NCBI RefSeq assembly: GCF_028737215.1
Contig: NZ_JAQZAM010000025.1
Coordinates: 1 to 64,000, forward strand
Length of the DNA stretch: 64,000 nucleotides
Direction: 5' to 3'
Origin: Actinomycetospora chibensis
GTDB taxonomy: Bacteria > Actinomycetota > Actinomycetes > Mycobacteriales > Pseudonocardiaceae
Part shown: positions 52,728 to 60,781 of the stretch, piece after piece
Position numbering within the stretch: position 1 is the first letter of the stretch
Layout: each line of letters begins with the position of its first letter
The notes under the pieces: model-generated
Seen by the model: only the letters and a program-made list of their open reading frames with translations
Told to the model about the DNA's origin: nothing
Databases searched by the model: none
Program-made: the position numbers and the translations under genes

Positions 52728-55061
52728 ATGCTGGCACGCGTGCAGAGCGAGCACGGCCCGTCCCCGATCCTGACCGTCGAGCTCGTCGGCGGCGCGCTGG
52801 CGAGTGCGGGCCTGCTCGGGGTGCTCGCCGAGGGGTTCGGGCTCGGCCCTTTCGGTCTCGTCGTCGGGGCGGCGGCGGCCGCGGCGCTCGTCGCGGTGCT
52901 CGTCGGCGCCGGCGTGCCGGCCCTGGGCCCGGCGGGACGGGTGACCCTGGCCCGCGGCGTGCTCGTCGTCGGCGTCACCGCGCTCGTCGCCGATCCGGTG
53001 TCGACGCCCGCGCTCGTGGTGCTCGCGGGCGTCGCGCTCCTGCTCGACGGGGTCGACGGCCAGGTCGCGCGGCGCCGCAACGTGACCTCGGAGTTCGGCG
53101 CGCGCTTCGACATGGAGCTCGACGCGTTCCTGCTGCTGGTGCTCTCCTGGCACGTCGCGGGCCAGCTCGGGAACTGGGTGCTGCTCATCGGGCTCGCGCG
53201 CTACCTGTTCGTCGCCGCGGGCGTCGTGCTCCCGTGGCTGGGCGGGGAGCTCGAGACGAAGTTCTCCGGCAAGGTCGTGGCGGCCGCGCAGGGCATCGTG
53301 CTGGTCGTCGCGGCTTCGGAGCTGCTGCCGCTCGTGGCCGCGCAGGTGCTCGTCGGGGTCGCCCTCCTCGCGCTCCTGTGGTCGTTCGGCCGCGACGTCG
53401 TCCGGCTCTGGCGCGGCGCCGACACCCACCCCGTCCGCGTCCGCCGCGGCCTCGCCGCCGTGGTGACGGCGCTCGCCGCGCTGCTGGTGCTCGTCGCGCT
53501 GCTCACCCCCGGAGACATCGCGCGCCTCGTGCCGCAGTCCGGCCTCCGCATCCCGTTCGAGATCCTCGTCGCGCTCGTCGTGGCCGTCCTCCTGCCGCGC
53601 TGGGCCCGGCTCGTGGCCGCGTGGACCGCCGGCGTCGTGCTCGGTCTGATGCTGGTGCTGACGCTGTTCGACCTCGGCTTCTCCGTCGCGATCGCGCGGC
53701 CGTTCGACCCGGCGCGCGACGCGGTGCTGCTCGGCAACGCCTACGACTTCGTCGCCGAGACGTCCGGTCCCGTCGTCGGCGTCGTCATGGCGGTGCTCGT
53801 GGGGCTGCTCGGGGTCGCGCTGCTGGTCGGCACGGGCGGCGCGGTCGCCCGGCTCGCGCGGATCGCCGCCGACCACCGGTCCGGCGCGCTGCGGCTCGCC
53901 GGCGCGCTCGCCGTGGCCTGGATGGTGGCCTGGACGCTCTCGGCGCAGCTCCTGCCGGGCGTGCCGGTGGCCTCGCGCGACGTCTCCATCCGCGCCGTCG
54001 ACCGGGCCGTCGCGATCGGGGACGGCGTGCGCGACCAGCGGGCGTTCGAGCGCGAGGCCTCGGTCGACGCCTACCGCGACGTGCCCGGCGACCGCCTGCT
54101 CACCGCGCTGCGCGGGCGCGACGTGGTGATCGTCGCGGTCGAGAGCTACGGCCTGTCCGCCCTCGACGACCCCGCGATGGCGGGCCCCGTCCGGGCGGTG
54201 GTCGCCGGCGGCGAGCAGCGCCTCGGGGCCGTCGGGTACGGCGCGCGTACGGGCGTGCTGACCTCCCCCGTCGCCGGCGGTGGCAGCTGGCTCGCGCACG
54301 CCACGCTGCTCTCGGGGCTGTGGATCGACGGCGAGCAGCGCCACACCGACCTGACGTCGTCGAGCCGGCTCACGCTCTCGCGCGCCTTCCACGAGGCCGG
54401 CTGGCGCACCGTCGCCGTCCAGCCCGGCACCACGGGCCCCTGGCCGGAGGCCGCGTTCTTCGGCCTCGACCGCGCCTACACCCACGACGACCTCGGGTAC
54501 CGGGGCCCGCGGTTCAGCTGGTCGCCGATGCCCGACCAGTACCTGTTCTCCGCGTTCGACCGCCTCGAGCGCGGCCCCGGGGCGCCCCCGACGATGGCCG
54601 AGCTCGTCCTGACCTCGAGCCACGGACCGTGGGCGCCGCTGCCGCGCACCGTGCCGTGGGAGGCGGTCGGCGACGGCAGCGTGTTCGGCCCCGAGGAGCC
54701 GCAACGCTCGTTCCAGTCGATCTTCACGACGAACTCGGCCGAGGTCCGGGACGACTACCGGCGGTCGATCGAGTACACGCTCTCGACGGTCTACGCCTGG
54801 GCCGAGCGCCAGGCCACGGCGCGTCCCGACCGCGCGCCCGTCCTCGTCGTCCTGGGTGACCACCAGCCCTCGCCCGCGGTCACGGGACCGACGGCGAACC
54901 GGGACGTCCCGATCTCGATCGTCAGCCGCGACCCGGCCGTGCTCGCCGCCGTGGACGACTGGGGGTGGTCGGACGGCCTCACCCCGGACCCGGGCGCGCC
55001 CGTATGGCGCATGGACACCTTCCGTGACCGCTTCCTCGACGCGTACGGGCCGCGTCCCTGA
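52728..55061 (+). CDS. CDP-alcohol phosphotransferase fused to an LtaS-like sulfatase-fold domain
   Basis: 777 aa. The N-terminal part (about 70-230) is a CDP-alcohol phosphotransferase: Asp107-x2-Asp110-Gly111-x2-Ala114-Arg115, then Gly124, Asp128 and Asp132, an exact family signature; it would transfer an alcohol phosphate from, or to, a CDP-lipid. The middle (about 245-410) has several membrane segments. The C-terminal part (about 465-760) is a sulfatase/alkaline-phosphatase fold like LtaS and MdoB: VIVAVESYG, LTSSHGPW (His632) and LGDHQP (Asp711, His712), with a possible Thr/Ser nucleophile near SWLAHATLLSG. LtaS alone has exactly this membrane-plus-sulfatase layout, so the protein reads as a PgsA-like plus LtaS-like fusion, able in principle to make and then polymerise or transfer a phospho-alcohol. 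ATG at 52728. Confidence 0.85.
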   Translation: MLARVQSEHGPSPILTVELVGGALASAGLLGVLAEGFGLGPFGLVVGAAAAAALVAVLVGAGVPALGPAGRVTLARGVLVVGVTALVADPVSTPALVVLAGVALLLDGVDGQVARRRNVTSEFGARFDMELDAFLLLVLSWHVAGQLGNWVLLIGLARYLFVAAGVVLPWLGGELETKFSGKVVAAAQGIVLVVAASELLPLVAAQVLVGVALLALLWSFGRDVVRLWRGADTHPVRVRRGLAAVVTALAALLVLVALLTPGDIARLVPQSGLRIPFEILVALVVAVLLPRWARLVAAWTAGVVLGLMLVLTLFDLGFSVAIARPFDPARDAVLLGNAYDFVAETSGPVVGVVMAVLVGLLGVALLVGTGGAVARLARIAADHRSGALRLAGALAVAWMVAWTLSAQLLPGVPVASRDVSIRAVDRAVAIGDGVRDQRAFEREASVDAYRDVPGDRLLTALRGRDVVIVAVESYGLSALDDPAMAGPVRAVVAGGEQRLGAVGYGARTGVLTSPVAGGGSWLAHATLLSGLWIDGEQRHTDLTSSSRLTLSRAFHEAGWRTVAVQPGTTGPWPEAAFFGLDRAYTHDDLGYRGPRFSWSPMPDQYLFSAFDRLERGPGAPPTMAELVLTSSHGPWAPLPRTVPWEAVGDGSVFGPEEPQRSFQSIFTTNSAEVRDDYRRSIEYTLSTVYAWAERQATARPDRAPVLVVLGDHQPSPAVTGPTANRDVPISIVSRDPAVLAAVDDWGWSDGLTPDPGAPVWRMDTFRDRFLDAYGPRP

Positions 55062-55079
55062 CGCCCGCGCAGCCTCGGC

Positions 55080-55352
55080 TCAGTGGAGGTCGCCGACCTC
55101 GAAGCGCCCGGACCCGTAGCTGATCACGGTGCCCTTCTCGACGTGCGAGAGGAGATGGGCCAGCGCGTCGCGGCCCTTCGCGGCGGCGTCGACGTCGTCC
55201 AGGTGGCCGGTGACGTCGATGTTGTCGTGGCGTTCGGTCTCGACGGTCACCATGAGCCCGCCGTTGGGGTGCGACGTCGTCTTGACCGCGACGACCTCCG
55301 ACGCGCGGTAGAGGTCGCCGTCCTCGGCACGGATCCAGCTGGGCTTCGCCAT
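55080..55352 (-). CDS. small hypothetical protein
   Basis: 90 aa, soluble. No known motif; the alternation MAKPSWIRAEDGDLYRASEV, VTVETERHDNIDV looks like a small beta-rich domain, with a helix (DAAAKGRDALAHLLSHVEKG) near the end. Convergent with the fusion gene (18-base gap) and 31 bases after the Clp-N gene on the same strand, possibly co-transcribed. Confidence 0.5.
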   Translation of the reverse strand: MAKPSWIRAEDGDLYRASEVVAVKTTSHPNGGLMVTVETERHDNIDVTGHLDDVDAAAKGRDALAHLLSHVEKGTVISYGSGRFEVGDLH

Positions 55353-55383
55353 GCCCGGATCGTGCCTGCCCGCGACGAGATCG

Positions 55384-56043
55384 TCACGCCTCGGCCGTCA
55401 CGTCCTCGGCGGGGCGCCGCCAGGCCGAGGACAGCAGGCCGCTCGGGTCGCGCGGCATCGGTCGGGGTGCGACCTCGGGGCGCCCGGCCAGGCCGGCGAC
55501 CGCGTCGGTGAGGTCGTCGGCGTCGACGCCGAGCGCGGCGAGCATCTCCGCCGCCTGCCCCCACGGCCGCGCGAGCAGCGCCGTGAGCAGGCCCGCGGCG
55601 CTGACGACGCCGTCGCTCGCCCCGGCCGCGAGGACCTCGGCGACCGCCGGCCCCGCCACCGGCACGTCGTCGCCGCCCTCGTCCACGGGCTCGGACAGCG
55701 AGGACGACGCGACCAGCGCCATCGCCGCGCCCACGGTCGCCGTCGTCACGCCCGCGTCCGCGAGGAGCCCGCGCTCCGGGCCCTCGGCGCGCACGAGGGC
55801 GAGCAGCAGGTGCCCGGTGCCGAACGCACCGTGCCCCCGGTCCGCGGCCTCCGCCCACGCCAGCGCGACGATCCGCTCGGCGTCCCCGGCGACGGTCGGC
55901 GCCGGCAGGTCCTCACGGTCGCCCGCGTCGTCCTCGGTGTCCGTGCTCGTCGCATCCACCGGGCGGTCGAACGAGACGTCGAGACCCCGGAGGGCGTCGA
56001 GGGCCTCGGCGAGCGCGTCGTGGATGGGCGTGGAGATCCCCAT
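55384..56043 (-). CDS. Clp N-terminal domain protein
   Basis: 219 aa. Residues about 50-175 contain the two-repeat Clp-N fold: AFGTGHLLLALVRAEGPERG, LLADAGVTTATVGAAMAL, then SAAGLLTALLARPWGQAAEM and LAALGVDADDLTDAVAGLAG. In ClpC/ClpA this domain recruits substrates and adaptors; here it stands alone, without ATPase modules, as in other actinobacterial Clp-N-only proteins. It may compete for or deliver substrates to ClpC. ATG at 56043. Confidence 0.75.
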   Translation of the reverse strand: MGISTPIHDALAEALDALRGLDVSFDRPVDATSTDTEDDAGDREDLPAPTVAGDAERIVALAWAEAADRGHGAFGTGHLLLALVRAEGPERGLLADAGVTTATVGAAMALVASSSLSEPVDEGGDDVPVAGPAVAEVLAAGASDGVVSAAGLLTALLARPWGQAAEMLAALGVDADDLTDAVAGLAGRPEVAPRPMPRDPSGLLSSAWRRPAEDVTAEA

Positions 56044-56472
56044 GACCCGTGGTCTCTAGCGCGTCCCGGCGCTCCGCGCGAATCGCCCCGGCGGCGTCCG
56101 GGCACGTCCGGGTCCCGGCCCGCACCGGTGGTCACGCCGACGGGTCACGACCGCGATCGCCGCGCCATTCCCGTGACGGACGTGGGGGACATCGGTCACG
56201 CGTCGTGGTCTGCGGGTTCGCGTCGCGGGCAGCCACCGCCCGTCCGGCGGAATCGCCGACGACACGCCGCGCCGACGGAGATGCTTCGGTTCCCGAAGCA
56301 TCTTCGTAGCCGGTCTCGAGCAGCTCCTGGACGGTGTGGGCGGCGCGCACCGGGTTTCACCGCAGAGCATGATCACGGAAAGTGCCCGTGGTCGGCAGGT
56401 CGGGTCCGCGCTACTCTGAGCGAGTGAGATCGGTGGGGCGCCATCTCACGCTGAGCAACAGTGGGGGAGACG
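56044..56472. other. divergent intergenic region with a hairpin
   Basis: No convincing gene. A minus-strand ORF (56132-56350) containing HTVQELLETGYEDAS is open but lacks a ribosome site. The region separates the Clp-N gene from the next plus-strand gene and contains the perfect palindrome at 56279-56303. Confidence 0.3.
56279..56303. promoter_or_regulatory. 11-bp perfect inverted repeat, candidate operator
   Basis: AGATGCTTCGG / CCGAAGCATCT around TTC in a divergent promoter region. Placement between divergent genes favours an operator over a terminator, though no regulator gene is adjacent. Confidence 0.4.
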
Positions 56473-56874
56473 ATGGCGAGCACGATCACCGCCGAACGGC
56501 GGACGACACAGGAAGGCGGACGGGCCGAGCGGGCGTCCGAGATCCTGGCCGGGCTCGCGGCGCTGCCCTCCCTGCAGGGGATGACGCCCCCGGAGGCCCG
56601 GGCCGCGCAGGTGATCGGCAAGCCCTGGGACACGGCCGAGATCGTGGAGCTCGCCATCGCGTGGGTGGGCACGGGACTCGACGTCCCGACGCTCACCGAC
56701 CTCGCCGGCCGTGACTGGGACGATCCCGTGCTGCCCACGCTCTTCGACATCGTCCTCGACGACCTCGGCGCCGGGCACCCGGCGTCGAGCACCGCCCGGC
56801 GCCGGGTCGCCGCCTACCTCGCACGGCGCGCGGCGGCACTCGCCCCGGTGCCCGCGCCCCGCCGAACGGCCTGA
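56473..56874 (+). CDS. hypothetical alpha-helical protein
   Basis: 133 aa, soluble and helical. Repeating alanine/leucine helices (ASEILAGLAALPSLQGM, IVELAIAWVGTGLDV, LFDIVLDDLGAG, VAAYLARRAAALAPV) without a known motif; a four-helix bundle is plausible. ATG at 56473 with GGGGGAG upstream. Convergent with the next gene (5-base gap). Function unknown. Confidence 0.5.
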   Translation: MASTITAERRTTQEGGRAERASEILAGLAALPSLQGMTPPEARAAQVIGKPWDTAEIVELAIAWVGTGLDVPTLTDLAGRDWDDPVLPTLFDIVLDDLGAGHPASSTARRRVAAYLARRAAALAPVPAPRRTA

Positions 56875-56878
56875 CGCC

Positions 56879-57118
56879 TCACCGCAGGCGCGCGTCACCC
56901 ACGAAGCCGGTGCGCGGCCCCTCGTCGTGCACGCGCGTCATCACGACGGCGTCGGTGCGCAGGGTGGTGCCGTCGCCGAGGTCGAGCGTCGGGTGGGACT
57001 CCCGGGCGTCGAGGTGGGCGACGATGCGCGCACGCAGCGCGCTCGCCTCGTCGTCGTCGAGACCGGTCACGGTGTGCTCGTGACCGCTGCGCAGGGCCAC
57101 GTACAGACTGGAGCTCAT
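56879..57118 (-). CDS. small hypothetical protein
   Basis: 79 aa. A mixed alpha/beta peptide (SLYVALRSGHEHTVTGLDDD, TLDLGDGTTLRTDAVVMTRV) with no known family. ATG at 57118. Convergent with the helical protein gene and 246 bases from the divergent sortase gene, leaving a promoter-sized gap there. Confidence 0.45.
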   Translation of the reverse strand: MSSSLYVALRSGHEHTVTGLDDDEASALRARIVAHLDARESHPTLDLGDGTTLRTDAVVMTRVHDEGPRTGFVGDARLR

Positions 57119-57364
57119 GACCCCAGCGTGATCCTCGCGAGCGCTGCTCGGGGCGGTGTTCGCCCAGAGCAGGACGGGCGCCTGGAACCCGGAACCCGTC
57201 GTCCCGGGTAGTGGTCCGAACGGGGGTACTGACCCACTAGGGTGACCGCGTGCCGTGGGGTGAGCGGTCGGACACGCTCCGCGCCCGCCGTCGGCCCACT
57301 CTCTGATCGTCGCGCTCCCCCGTTCGTCTTCCTCGTTCGTCCCCCGCCGTTCAGGAGCTCCCGA

Positions 57365-58861
57365 GTGACCGGAGCGCAGGACCAGCCCGACACCCCACCG
57401 GTCGACGCCCCGTCTCGCGAGCGGCGCCCGCCCTGGCGCCGGCCCCTCGTGTGGGTCGCGCTCGCCGCGGTGCTCGTCGCCGTCCTGGCCGTGACCGCGA
57501 CCCTCGGGGTCACGTCCGCCACGGCCGACAGCTCGACCGGGATGCTGCGCATCGCGCAGCTGTCGCCCGTGACGTCCGCGGTCGACATGTACGTCGCCGG
57601 CCCGGAGCTGCCCGAGACGCTCGTCGCGCCGGGCGTGGCCTACCGGGGGACCTCGCCGTACCTCACCGAGCCCGCCGGGACGTACACGCTCACGGCCCGC
57701 CCGGCCGGCGCGAGCCCGACGAGCCCGCCGGCGGTGCGGATGTCCGTCGACGTCGCCGCCGGCACCGCCCAGACCGCGGCGTTCGTCGACCCGGCGACGC
57801 CGGGCGGCCCGGAGCTGCAGGTGCTCGACGACCAGACCGCCCCGGCCGCGGCGGGGTCGACGCAGGTCCGCGTGGTGCAGGGCGCGAACGGCGTCGGGGC
57901 GCTGGACATCGATCTCACCGGCGGCCCGCCGCTCGGGCGCGACCTCTTCTACGGCTCGACCACCCCGTACGCCACGGTGCCCGCGCGGACGTGGGAGGTC
58001 GACGTCCGCTCCCGCCTGGGGTCCACGAACACCACGACGGTGCCGCTGTCCGACGGCAGCGTGACGACGCTGTTCGTGGGACGCGAGCCCGACGGCCAGC
58101 TGATCGTCGAGGCCGTGCCGGACGCCGCGACCGTCGCCGGCGTGCCCGGCCCCGGCACCGGCACCGAGCCGACGTCGTCACCCGCGACGCCGACGCCCCG
58201 CGTGACCCCCGACCCCGAGACCCCGCTGCCGACGCCGCCGCGCGTCCCGCCGGTGCCTCGCGGCGGCACCGGGGCCGGCCTCGGCGGGCTGGCCGCCCCG
58301 ACCGGGCTCGGCACGATCAGCTCCGTCGGCGCCTGGTTCGAGAGCTGGTTCTCCGACGAGCCCGACGTCCCGCCCGCGCCGCGGATGCCGCTGGCGGCGG
58401 CGCTCGCGGCCCCCGAGGGCCTGCGTCCCACCGGGATGCAGATCCCGTCGGTGGGGCTGGCGGCGCTGGACATCGCCGATCTGCGGATCGACTACCGCGG
58501 TGCCCTGCAGGCGCCGACCGACTTCGGCAAGGTCGGCTGGTACACCTCGAGCGCGGTGCCCGGCGACCCCGGACCCGCCGTGTTCGCGGGCCACGTCGAC
58601 ACCCGGCGCGGACCGGCCGTCTTCGCCCAGCTCGACCGGCTGCGGCCGGGCGACATGATCGAGGTGCCCCGCTCGGACGGCGGGACCGCGCGGTTCTCGG
58701 TCGACAGCGTCGAGTACTACCCGAAGGACACGCTGCCCTCGGATCGGATCTACGGTCCGTCGACGACGCCCCAGCTGCGGCTGCTCACGTGCGGCGGCCC
58801 GTTCGACGAGGACACTCTGTCCTACCGGGACAACGTCGTGGTCTTCGCCTCGGTGCGCTGA
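57365..58861 (+). CDS. DUF4397 domain fused to a class F sortase
   Basis: 498 aa membrane protein. One N-terminal helix (about 29-53) leads to an extracellular DUF4397 beta-sandwich (about 60-260, with LRIAQLSPVTSAVDMYVAG and repeated TLTARP/TTPYATV strands), a Pro/Thr-rich linker and a sortase domain with His410 in FAGHVDTRRG, Cys476 in LLTCGGPFDE and Arg488 in SYRDNVVVF. Class F sortases of actinobacteria anchor few, specific proteins. GTG at 57365 with AGGAG upstream. The gene stands first of a plus-strand pair and 12.7 kb or more from any LPXTG-like candidate (see 12700-13584). Confidence 0.88.
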   Translation: MTGAQDQPDTPPVDAPSRERRPPWRRPLVWVALAAVLVAVLAVTATLGVTSATADSSTGMLRIAQLSPVTSAVDMYVAGPELPETLVAPGVAYRGTSPYLTEPAGTYTLTARPAGASPTSPPAVRMSVDVAAGTAQTAAFVDPATPGGPELQVLDDQTAPAAAGSTQVRVVQGANGVGALDIDLTGGPPLGRDLFYGSTTPYATVPARTWEVDVRSRLGSTNTTTVPLSDGSVTTLFVGREPDGQLIVEAVPDAATVAGVPGPGTGTEPTSSPATPTPRVTPDPETPLPTPPRVPPVPRGGTGAGLGGLAAPTGLGTISSVGAWFESWFSDEPDVPPAPRMPLAAALAAPEGLRPTGMQIPSVGLAALDIADLRIDYRGALQAPTDFGKVGWYTSSAVPGDPGPAVFAGHVDTRRGPAVFAQLDRLRPGDMIEVPRSDGGTARFSVDSVEYYPKDTLPSDRIYGPSTTPQLRLLTCGGPFDEDTLSYRDNVVVFASVR

Positions 58862-58881
58862 GGCGGGAGGAGGAGGAGCCG

Positions 58882-59394
58882 GTGGATGCCATCGACGTGC
58901 TGGTCGACGCCTTCGGGCGCGCCCGCAGCGACGCCACCCGGGCGGTCGACGGGCTCACCGCCGCCGACCTGGTGTGGCGGCCCGACGACGGGGCCAATCC
59001 GATCGCCTGGCTGGTGTGGCACCTGACGCGCGTCCAGGACGATCACGTGGCCGACCTCGCCGGTACCGAGCAGGTGTACACGGCCGACGGCTGGGCGCCC
59101 CGCTTCGACCTGCCGCTCGACGACGCCTCGATCGGCTACGGCCACACCAGCGAGCAGGTCGCGTCCGTCCGGGTCGACGACCCCGGTCTGCTCACCGGGT
59201 ACCTCGACGCCGTGCACGAGCGGACCATCGCCTATCTGCGGACACTGCGTTCCGACGACCTCGACGAGGTCATCGACGACCGCTGGGACCCGCCCGTCAC
59301 CCGCGGGGTGCGGCTGGTGAGCGTCGTCGACGACGACATCCAGCACGCCGGCCAGGCCGCCTACCTCGCGGGACTCGCCCAGCGACGTCGTTGA
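58882..59394 (+). CDS. DinB / mycothiol-dependent-isomerase superfamily protein
   Basis: 170 aa four-helix bundle. Metal histidines are likely in LVWHLTRVQDDHVADL and DDDIQHAGQAAYLAGL; first helix VDVLVDAFGRARSDATRAVDG (read as the start of the bundle). This is a DinB_2 type protein, often a mycothiol- or bacillithiol-linked enzyme or stress protein; mycothiol is the actinobacterial thiol. GTG at 58882 with GGAGGAGGAG upstream; 20 bases after the sortase stop, likely co-transcribed. Confidence 0.8.
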   Translation: MDAIDVLVDAFGRARSDATRAVDGLTAADLVWRPDDGANPIAWLVWHLTRVQDDHVADLAGTEQVYTADGWAPRFDLPLDDASIGYGHTSEQVASVRVDDPGLLTGYLDAVHERTIAYLRTLRSDDLDEVIDDRWDPPVTRGVRLVSVVDDDIQHAGQAAYLAGLAQRRR

Positions 59395-59472
59395 GATCCT
59401 TACCACTTCCCCACCGTCCGGGGGGCTAGTCTGGGCGCCCGGTGATCGCCGTACGGGGGTGTGGGGGGCCAG

Positions 59473-60765
59473 ATGCGTTCCGAGCGCGACCGGTGGGCGC
59501 GGGGGCTCGCGGCCCTGACGGTGGCGGTGGCGCTGCTGATGGTGACGGGGTGCGAGGCCGGCACGCCCCGCGCGTCGGCCGCGCCGTCGAACAGCCTCGG
59601 CGTCGGCTTCACCCACACCCAGTTCAGCGCCGTCGACGGCCCCCCGCAGGCCACGCAGCAGCTCGCCACGGTCCTCGCGGCGCAACCGATGCCCCAGGCG
59701 CAGCACATCATGGGGTTCGGCGCGGGCAACCCCGAGCCGTCGCCCGGGGAGTACGACTTCGCGAGCCTCGACGCCCGCATCGACTTCATCCGCCGCAGCG
59801 GCGGCACACCGGTGATCACCCTGTGCTGCGCGCCGGACTGGATGAAGGGCGGCGCCGAGGGCAGCACCGACTGGAGCCGGCTCGAGGTGGCCCCCGAGCC
59901 CGAGCACTACCAGGACTTCGCCGACCTGGCCGCCGAGATCTCCCGCCGCTACCCCGACGTCCGCCACTTCCAGGTGTGGAACGAGTTCAAGGGCTTCTTC
60001 AACGAGCGCACCAAGACCTGGGACGGGGAGGCGTACACCGAGCTCTACAACCGGGTGTACGACGCGCTGAAGGAGGTCGACTCCGGCAACCAGGTCGGCG
60101 GCCCGTACATCGAGATGACCGCACCACCGCCGGGCGTCGACACCGGGCCCTCCGAGCTCACCGGGCCGTGGGGGCTGGTCGACCAGCGCATCCTCGATGC
60201 CTTCGACACGTGGAACGAACGCAAGAACGGCGCCGACTTCGTCGTCGTCGACGGGCACACCACCACCGAGGAGGGCGCCCCCGACGACGTCACGGCCCTG
60301 ACGAAGATCGCCGCCGTCAACCAGTGGATCCACGGGCGGACGCCGCTGCCCCTGTGGTGGGCCGAGTGGTACGTCGAGCCGGCCGCGGCGCGCTGGGCTC
60401 CCGAGAAGCGGCTCGCGCAGCGCACGGCCGGGCTCGTCGAGTTCGCCCGCACGGGGGTCGACACGTCGTTCTACTGGAACGCCTCCCGTACGGCGTCGTT
60501 GCCGACCGGCCTGTGGACCTCGCTCGGAGACCCGGGCGGCGGTCGCCCCGAGCCGTTCCTCGCGACGCTGCAGGAGTTCAACCGCCAGTTCCCCCCGGGC
60601 GCGCCCGTCGGCGACCCCGGCGTGGCGCCCCCGGTCTTCGGCGCCCGCGGCTCCCGGGCCACGGTGCTGGTCAACACGAGCGACGCCCCGGCGACGGCCA
60701 CGGTCGACGGCGCCGAGGTCGGGCTCGCGCCGTACGAGGTCCGGTGGACCCCGTCGGGCGCCTGA
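59473..60765 (+). CDS. clan GH-A glycoside hydrolase lipoprotein (GH39-like)
   Basis: 430 aa. A lipoprotein signal ends in LMVTGC with Cys27. The TIM-barrel core has the clan GH-A pair: FQVWNEFKG with acid/base Glu171 and LWWAEWYVE with nucleophile Glu298; other marks are GFGAGNPEPSPGEYDF and GGPYIEMT. It resembles GH39 and related xylosidase/hexosidase families, so it cuts a glycan at the surface. ATG at 59473 with GGGGGG upstream (GTG 59461 is a weaker choice). A beta-sandwich tail (ATVLVNTSDAPATATVDGAE) may be a small carbohydrate-binding domain. Convergent with the large membrane protein gene 16 bases away. Confidence 0.8.
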   Translation: MRSERDRWARGLAALTVAVALLMVTGCEAGTPRASAAPSNSLGVGFTHTQFSAVDGPPQATQQLATVLAAQPMPQAQHIMGFGAGNPEPSPGEYDFASLDARIDFIRRSGGTPVITLCCAPDWMKGGAEGSTDWSRLEVAPEPEHYQDFADLAAEISRRYPDVRHFQVWNEFKGFFNERTKTWDGEAYTELYNRVYDALKEVDSGNQVGGPYIEMTAPPPGVDTGPSELTGPWGLVDQRILDAFDTWNERKNGADFVVVDGHTTTEEGAPDDVTALTKIAAVNQWIHGRTPLPLWWAEWYVEPAAARWAPEKRLAQRTAGLVEFARTGVDTSFYWNASRTASLPTGLWTSLGDPGGGRPEPFLATLQEFNRQFPPGAPVGDPGVAPPVFGARGSRATVLVNTSDAPATATVDGAEVGLAPYEVRWTPSGA

Positions 60766-60781
60766 CGGTCCGGGCCCGTGT

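Noticed and set aside
56132-56350. Minus-strand ORF containing HTVQELLETGYEDAS
   Set aside because: No ribosome site or recognised domain; it covers the hairpin.
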